From assembly GCA_030634545.1 (NCBI GenBank), contig DAOWAN010000005.1, positions 1 through 42,874 on the forward strand: DNA of 42,874 nt, read 5' to 3'. Numbering within the stretch: the stretch's first letter is position 1; each line of letters opens with the position of its first letter. Positions 37,530 through 42,874 of this stretch are shown here, one piece after another. The notes beneath the pieces are model-generated. The model worked only from the letters and a program-made list of their open reading frames with translations. It was not told the origin of the DNA and did no database searches. A program made the translations under genes and the position numbers. This stretch comes from Candidatus Nanohalarchaeota archaeon (GTDB lineage Archaea > EX4484-52 > B79-G9).

Positions 37530-38819
37530 TCAAGGCGTCAACCTGTCAGGGTCTCTTGGTGTCAGACTTGCTTCGCGCACGTTCTCCAATCCCAGTATCA
37601 TCTGCGTAAGCCTTTCAATACCCATTCCAAGACCCCCGTGAGGAGGCATACCATATTTGAAGAATCTTAAATGGTCGAAGTCGTCGGGGTTTATGCCTTT
37701 TTCTTTTAGATTTGCAACGCGCTCTTTGTAGCGATGCTCTCTTATGCCGCCGCTTGTGATCTCAAGCCCCTTATACAGAAGATCGAATGCAAAAGACCCG
37801 GTCTTGCCGTCCTTCATAAGATAGAATGGCTTTTTCTCAAACGGAAAGCCTGTAACCAATACAAAAGAGGAGTTGTACTTCTTTTCGCAATACTTGCATA
37901 TCTCTCTTTCGCCTTCAGGCGTAAGGTCATGCGCTTCAGTATCAATCTTCTCTTTTTTCAGTATCTTGTTCACTTCATCAAATGTCAGGCGCGGAATCTC
38001 CTTTGGAAATACAAGATCTATCTTGTAAAGCTCAAGTATATTCTTGCATCTCTCATTCAGCTTCCTGAAAATATATGAGAGCATCTTTTCCTCAACATCA
38101 AGCACATCTGAGAGTCTATCGCATACCATCTCATAATCAAATGATACATATTCGCAAAGATGCCTTGTAGTGTGGTGCGGTTCTGCACGATATACCATCC
38201 CCAGTTCCCACACTTTATCAATGCCTGATGCAAGTACAGATTCTTTGGATAATTGCGGGCTTTGCGCTAAGAATGCTTCTTTATTGAAATAAAGGATAGG
38301 AAAATACTCTGTACCGCCTTCTGTAGCAGCGCCTGTGAGTCTGGATGAAAAAGTTCTCTCAAATCCCTCGTTTGCCATAAACTCGCCTGCGGCTCTTGTA
38401 ATCTGTGATTGCAGGCGAAATACCGCAAGTGATTCCTGTCTTCTCATGTCAAGGAACCGCCAGTCAATCCTTTTGTCCGGATTGCTCTCTATTCTTCCTG
38501 TCACCTCTATTGGCAATGGAACTTCTGATTCGGATATGATTTCTATACTGTCCGGCTTGATTTCGATTTTGTTCGGCGCCCTGTCGTTTGCATCAGCTTT
38601 TCCTGAGACAGAGATAATCCACTCCTTTCCAAGGTTCTTGATGCGTTTCATCAGTTTTTCGTCTGTCACACCGCCTTTGGCTGTCACCTGAACAATGCCT
38701 TCGCGGTCCCTGATAGTGACAAAAATTAGCTTTCCAAGGTCACGAATATCATGGACCCAGCCTGCAATCTTTACATTGTCGCCTGCTTTGATTTCATTTG
38801 AATATTGTTCTCTTATCAT
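37530..38819 (-). CDS. aspS: Aspartyl-tRNA synthetase (archaeal type)
   Basis: OB fold VKIAGWVHDIRDLGKLIFVTIRDREGIVQ; class II motifs including RWRFLDMR-like DWRFLDMRR, YRAEPHHTTRHL, GGLGMGIERLTQMILGLENVREASLTPRDPDRLTP. Confidence 0.96.
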   Translation of the reverse strand: MIREQYSNEIKAGDNVKIAGWVHDIRDLGKLIFVTIRDREGIVQVTAKGGVTDEKLMKRIKNLGKEWIISVSGKADANDRAPNKIEIKPDSIEIISESEVPLPIEVTGRIESNPDKRIDWRFLDMRRQESLAVFRLQSQITRAAGEFMANEGFERTFSSRLTGAATEGGTEYFPILYFNKEAFLAQSPQLSKESVLASGIDKVWELGMVYRAEPHHTTRHLCEYVSFDYEMVCDRLSDVLDVEEKMLSYIFRKLNERCKNILELYKIDLVFPKEIPRLTFDEVNKILKKEKIDTEAHDLTPEGEREICKYCEKKYNSSFVLVTGFPFEKKPFYLMKDGKTGSFAFDLLYKGLEITSGGIREHRYKERVANLKEKGINPDDFDHLRFFKYGMPPHGGLGMGIERLTQMILGLENVREASLTPRDPDRLTP

Positions 38820-38981
38820 AATATAACACCTTCCTGTAAGTATTTTTGTAATAATGCAACTGAGTCACATAAATATCATTAACTATCTCCTTTAAATATT
38901 ATATATTTATCAGTAAGATAGCTAAAGTGTTCCCAAAAACAGAAGTTATATCAATTCATGTCTTTGGAAACCCAAAAAAGA

Positions 38982-39362
38982 CTAAGATTTCCACAGACCA
39001 TGAACACTGCAATATTCTCGCGCAACAATGTCCCCTATCTCTGCGCTGCATTCAAAGTCTGCCTCTGGCGCATCTCCTGCTTTCAAAAACTTTCTTGAGG
39101 CAACGCCGTTGCAAATAATTTCTATCCACTCTATGAAATGCGTCTCTTCCATAGGATGCTGCACAGATCCTACTTTTACCCTGATGCCGCCTGAAATCTT
39201 CTCAATCACAGGCACATGCTTTTCAGAACCGGTGTCTTCTGTTTTCTCATCGAGTAAATCCATTGGCTTACCGCAGCATACAAGTTCTCCTGCGCCCTCA
39301 TGAATGACTTCTACAATATTCCCGCAAATGCCACACTTATAAATTTCTTTTCTTTCAGTCAT
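38982..39362 (-). CDS. dfx: Desulfoferrodoxin (2Fe-type superoxide reductase)
   Basis: N-terminal [12 protein letters not shown]...LVCCGKPM and C-terminal [14 protein letters not shown]...[19 protein letters not shown]. Confidence 0.95.
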   Translation of the reverse strand: MTERKEIYKCGICGNIVEVIHEGAGELVCCGKPMDLLDEKTEDTGSEKHVPVIEKISGGIRVKVGSVQHPMEETHFIEWIEIICNGVASRKFLKAGDAPEADFECSAEIGDIVAREYCSVHGLWKS

Positions 39363-39374
39363 ACAAAACCCCTC

Positions 39375-39779
39375 CTAATCTAATAGCCTCTTTTCACCCT
39401 CTATTTTTTTGATGTCAAAAATATCCTGCGTTGCTTCAAGACAACCAAGATATTTGCCTTCTTCATCTCTCAAAGCGAAATATCTTATCAAAATAGTATG
39501 CATCTCTTTATTCTCACCAATTGGAATATTTATCCAGAATCGTGCCTCGTCGCGCTTTCCTTCTTTCATTTCAGTCAGTATCTGCTCAACTTTGGAAAGG
39601 CTTTTGGGAGGATGGCAGTCGCGTACATTTCGTCCAACAACACCCGGCGGTCTTTTGAATATCCGTGACTCATGCTTATTCCAGCAAAGAACAGTATCAT
39701 CAGCATCCAGGACAGAAAATTCAAAAGGAAGGGTCTCAAGCAGAGCATTCAATACGTTTTTTGGAAGTTTTCCAATCAT
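39375..39779 (-). CDS. Stand-alone PAS-domain protein
   Basis: LETLPFEFSVLDADDTVLCWNKHESRIFKRPPGVVGRNVRDCHPPKSLSKVEQIL...YFALRDEEGKYLGCLEATQDI. Confidence 0.8.
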   Translation of the reverse strand: MIGKLPKNVLNALLETLPFEFSVLDADDTVLCWNKHESRIFKRPPGVVGRNVRDCHPPKSLSKVEQILTEMKEGKRDEARFWINIPIGENKEMHTILIRYFALRDEEGKYLGCLEATQDIFDIKKIEGEKRLLD

Positions 39780-39790
39780 TTTTCACACAC

Positions 39791-40375
39791 CTAATAGTCT
39801 TCACACTTGCGCTCAAAATAACTTGTCGGATGATCGCATGACGGACACTTTTTAGGTGCTTCTTTTCCTTCGTGAACATATCCGCACTTCATACATACCC
39901 ATGAAACAGTATCATCATTCTTGAACACAGTATTTCCTTCTACTTTTGCAAGCAGTTTCCTGTATCTTTCTTCGTGATGAGCCTCAGCTTTTCCGATAGA
40001 TCTTAATCTTGTTGCAATCTCCGAAAAACCTTCCTTTTCAGCAACATCTGCAAATTCCGGATACATTGTGCTGGTCTCAAAATTCTCACCTGCAATAGCG
40101 GCTTTCAGGTTTTTGGCGGTGTTTTCAAGTGTGGTCGGAGCACCTGCCTCAACTGTAATTTCGTCAAGACTTTCATCGCTCTTTTTCTTAAGTTCATTAA
40201 TCATCCTGAAAATCCACTTAGCATGCTCTCTTTCATTATCGGCAGTCAGGAGAAAAATATCTGATATCTGCTCAAAACCTTCTTTCTTTGCAATTTTTGC
40301 GTAGATTGTGTACCTGTTTCGCGCCTGACTTTCGCCTATAAACGCCTTTGTTAAGTTCTGTATTGTCTCATTCAT
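39791..40375 (-). CDS. rbr: Rubrerythrin
   Basis: ESQARNRYTIYAKIAKKEG, DNEREHAKW, AEAHHEERYRKLL, C-terminal rubredoxin WVCMKCGYVHEGKEAPKKCPSCDHP. GGAGGCGG SD. Confidence 0.96.
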   Translation of the reverse strand: MNETIQNLTKAFIGESQARNRYTIYAKIAKKEGFEQISDIFLLTADNEREHAKWIFRMINELKKKSDESLDEITVEAGAPTTLENTAKNLKAAIAGENFETSTMYPEFADVAEKEGFSEIATRLRSIGKAEAHHEERYRKLLAKVEGNTVFKNDDTVSWVCMKCGYVHEGKEAPKKCPSCDHPTSYFERKCEDY

Positions 40376-40397
40376 CTAAATCCGCCTCCATTAAATA

Positions 40398-40658
40398 TCA
40401 AACATTAATGACAATGACCCATACCATGTACCATGTAGCAAGATAAGGCCATATCCCGTTGCCCATCCACCAGCTGAAATCGCGCTTCTTCAGACCAAAT
40501 TTCACAACCTGATTCATCAAGATAAGAATGACTGCTCCTACAAACGCTACCATGCTTCCGCCGTAACTGGCAATAAGATCCCTTGATATATAGCCGATAC
40601 CAACGCCGCCGCAGGTATGCATCAGTGAAGATATAATCTTTTCATTATAATCTGACAT
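40398..40658 (-). CDS. Small multi-TM membrane protein
   Basis: MSDYNEKIISSLMHTCGGVGIGYISRDLIASYGGSMVAFVGAVILILMNQV...; hydrophobic helices; co-directional with rbr. Confidence 0.55.
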   Translation of the reverse strand: MSDYNEKIISSLMHTCGGVGIGYISRDLIASYGGSMVAFVGAVILILMNQVVKFGLKKRDFSWWMGNGIWPYLATWYMVWVIVINV

Positions 40659-40738
40659 CAGAACACATAGCAAATTAAATTTTATAAAACTTCATCCAAT
40701 GAATATATAAAATTCACTCCACACACTTTGAATACATT

Positions 40739-42370
40739 ATGGAAAAAATGTCACGTTCTAAAAAAAAGAGCAGTCCCAGATTCATATTTGTAGTCGGGGG
40801 AGTGCTATCTGGTCTTGGCAAAGGTATAGTCACATCATCTATTGGCTCAATTCTCAAAGCAGGCGGGTATTCTGTTACAGCAGTAAAAATCGACCCTTAT
40901 ATAAATATAGATGCAGGTACAATGCGTCCCACAGAACATGGCGAAGTCTATGTTACTGAAGATGGTGGCGAGATTGATCAGGATCTCGGTAACTATGAAC
41001 GATTCCTGAATACACACATACCGAAAAGAAATAATATAACAACAGGGCAAATCTATCTTTCAGTAATTGAGAAAGAGCGCCAGCTAAAATACAAAGGTCG
41101 CGATGTAGAAGTAATACCGGATATTGTAAATGAAGCTAAAAGGAGGATGCTTCAGTGCACTGAAGGTTTTGACTTTACACTGGTTGAAGTCGGCGGTACA
41201 ACAGGAGATATAGAGAATCTTGTATTTCTGCATGCGGTAAGAGAACTTACAAGAGAATACCCGTCTGTAAGTGTGATGGTTACATATCTTCCATACCTCA
41301 AAAACGTAAATGAGTTAAAAACCAAGCCAACCCAGCATGCTATGTCAAAACTGCGTGAAGTAGGCATATTCCCGGATTTTGTGGTTGCAAGATCAGAAAT
41401 TGGTATAGATAAGCCCAGGCGCTGGATAATCTCAAAAAGATGTTTCATAGATGAGGAATATACAATAGATAACCCGGACCTTGAGAGTATCTATACTCTT
41501 CCGTTGTTGTTTGAAAAGCAGGACTTTGGTGAGAAGATTCTTGCAAAATTCGGCATAAAGCATGATATTGACCTGAAAGAATGGAGAAGATATTCAAATA
41601 AACTAAAAAATGCAGAAAAAGAGCTTAATATCGCCCTTATAGGTAAATATGTATCTCATGGGAAAACAGAACATGCAGATGTCTACCTGTCTGTCCTTGA
41701 GGCAATAAAGCATGCATGTGCTTATAATGGTGTCAAGCCCAAGATCACACAGATCCAGTCGACGCAATTTGATGAAAATCCTCCTCGGAAGGTTCTTGAG
41801 GGATTTGACTGTGCAATAGTACCGGGCGGCTTTGGGAGTACAGGAATTGAGGGAAAAATCACTGCGATAAAATACTTGAGAGAAAACAATATTCCATTTC
41901 TTGGTCTGTGTCTTGGTATGCAGCTTGCAGTTATTGAATATGCAAGAAATGTATGCGATATGAAGGGCGCCAATTCAACAGAAATGGATGCAGATACGCC
42001 ATATCCGATAATAGATATAATGCCTGAGCAAAAAGATCTTATAAAGAACAAAAGATATGGTGCGACAATGCGTCTTGGTGCATATCCTGCTATACTGAAA
42101 AAAGGGACGATTGTGCGGGGGCTATACTCTAATGATGAAGTGTCTGAGCGCCACCGCCACAGGTATGAAGTAAACCCGGAATATGTTGAGAAACTTGAGC
42201 AGAAGGGTATGGTTTTTTCAGGGGCATCTCCTGACGGGAAACTTATGGAGTTCATTGAACTGCCAGAGCATAAGTTCTTTGTGGCAACACAGGGACATCC
42301 TGAATTTAAATCAACGCCATTAAAGGCGCATCCACTGTTTATGGGGCTTATTAAAGCATGTCTGAAGTGA
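40739..42370 (+). CDS. pyrG: CTP synthase
   Basis: FIFVVGGVLSGLGKGIVTSSIG, DPYINIDAGTMRPTEHGEVYVTEDGGEIDQDLGNYERF, glutaminase FLGLCLGMQLAVIEYARNV, GHPEFKSTP. Confidence 0.97.
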   Translation: MEKMSRSKKKSSPRFIFVVGGVLSGLGKGIVTSSIGSILKAGGYSVTAVKIDPYINIDAGTMRPTEHGEVYVTEDGGEIDQDLGNYERFLNTHIPKRNNITTGQIYLSVIEKERQLKYKGRDVEVIPDIVNEAKRRMLQCTEGFDFTLVEVGGTTGDIENLVFLHAVRELTREYPSVSVMVTYLPYLKNVNELKTKPTQHAMSKLREVGIFPDFVVARSEIGIDKPRRWIISKRCFIDEEYTIDNPDLESIYTLPLLFEKQDFGEKILAKFGIKHDIDLKEWRRYSNKLKNAEKELNIALIGKYVSHGKTEHADVYLSVLEAIKHACAYNGVKPKITQIQSTQFDENPPRKVLEGFDCAIVPGGFGSTGIEGKITAIKYLRENNIPFLGLCLGMQLAVIEYARNVCDMKGANSTEMDADTPYPIIDIMPEQKDLIKNKRYGATMRLGAYPAILKKGTIVRGLYSNDEVSERHRHRYEVNPEYVEKLEQKGMVFSGASPDGKLMEFIELPEHKFFVATQGHPEFKSTPLKAHPLFMGLIKACLK

Positions 42371-42447
42371 ATTGTATTGGATGTCTAAAATTTATTGATG
42401 TTGATTCAATATAATGTGTGATGGTATAACTCAGCCGCTATGATTAT

Positions 42448-42768
42448 CTATAAGGTTATAACCATGGTACTATTTACACTATTTTCTAATTCTTTTAGTA
42501 ATAGATATTCTTCCGGGATCTCTTCAGAACTAAGGCGATTCTGAACCATATTTGCCATTGCTTTGCGATAGATAGTACCGGTCAGATCTTTGTGTTCTTC
42601 AACAAACTCAGCAATACTCTCATGCGGGATTTTATCCAAATCTTTTTCAAAATCCTCAAAAGAGTATGATTCGCTAATATATTCTGGAGTTATAATTTTA
42701 CTGATTTCTTCTTTGGCATTACCTAATAATTCATCTAACCTAACTTCGCCACTTTGATAAAATAAAGG
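42448..42768 (-). pseudogene. Probably 5'-truncated hypothetical gene
   Basis: Open frame reads PLFYQSGEVRLDELLGNAKEEISKIITPEYISESYSFEDFEKDLDKIPHESIAEFVEEHKDL... with no ATG before an in-frame TGA (42769-42771), right where an inverted repeat begins. Confidence 0.45.
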
Positions 42769-42874
42769 TCACATTTACCCTCATGGAGTGTGAAATCTAT
42801 GAGAGAAAATGTAACCTTCCCCGTAGGGAATATATCGTTGTTTGAGAAAATTGATAAACATTACGGTTTTTCAA
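42765..42874 (+). mobile_element. Possible left end of an insertion sequence with a transposase start
   Basis: Inverted repeat AAGGTCACATTT (42765-42776)/AAATGTAACCTT (42807-42818, one mismatch); ORF from 42799 MRENVTFPVGNISLFEKIDKHYGFS... runs off the window. Confidence 0.35.

Noticed and set aside
1-42874. tRNA or rRNA genes
   Set aside because: No T-loop GTTCGAATC-type signatures paired with acceptor stems and no rRNA-like segments were seen by eye. A tRNAscan-SE/Infernal run would be decisive.

Overview
The window is a gene-dense archaeal chromosome segment. Supporting genes are archaeal-type PEP carboxylase, an FlaI/TadC-type pilus locus, class III prepilin-like signals, an archaeal aCPSF1 KH/beta-CASP nuclease, proteasome beta, archaeal AspRS and Kae1. 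Desulfoferrodoxin and rubrerythrin suggest an anaerobe. From left to right it holds: a type III restriction-modification operon; a structured, repeat-rich intergenic island; Kae1; a CheR-like methyltransferase; a dapB-dapA-lysA-ppcA operon; a lone IS200/RAYT-like tnpA element with matching hairpins at both ends; a roughly 12 kb type IV pilus-like operon with several class III prepilin-like proteins, one secretion ATPase, two TadC-like proteins, an embedded MNT nucleotidyltransferase and a large Cys-rich repeat protein; a 17-TPR membrane protein; purT; two micro-ORFs missed by the ORF track; an A24 prepilin peptidase; a coiled-coil protein; aCPSF1; psmB; a Nif3-like protein; aspS; a rubrerythrin/PAS/desulfoferrodoxin cluster; pyrG; and a possible IS-disrupted gene at the right edge. 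The items most worth follow-up are the pilus/Cys-rich locus, two multi-hairpin intergenic islands (about 4333-4465 and 33261-33400), the tnpA/hairpin element, and a 21-aa very basic micro-ORF with a near-perfect Shine-Dalgarno. All calls come from reading the sequence and translations. No database search or folding program was run.
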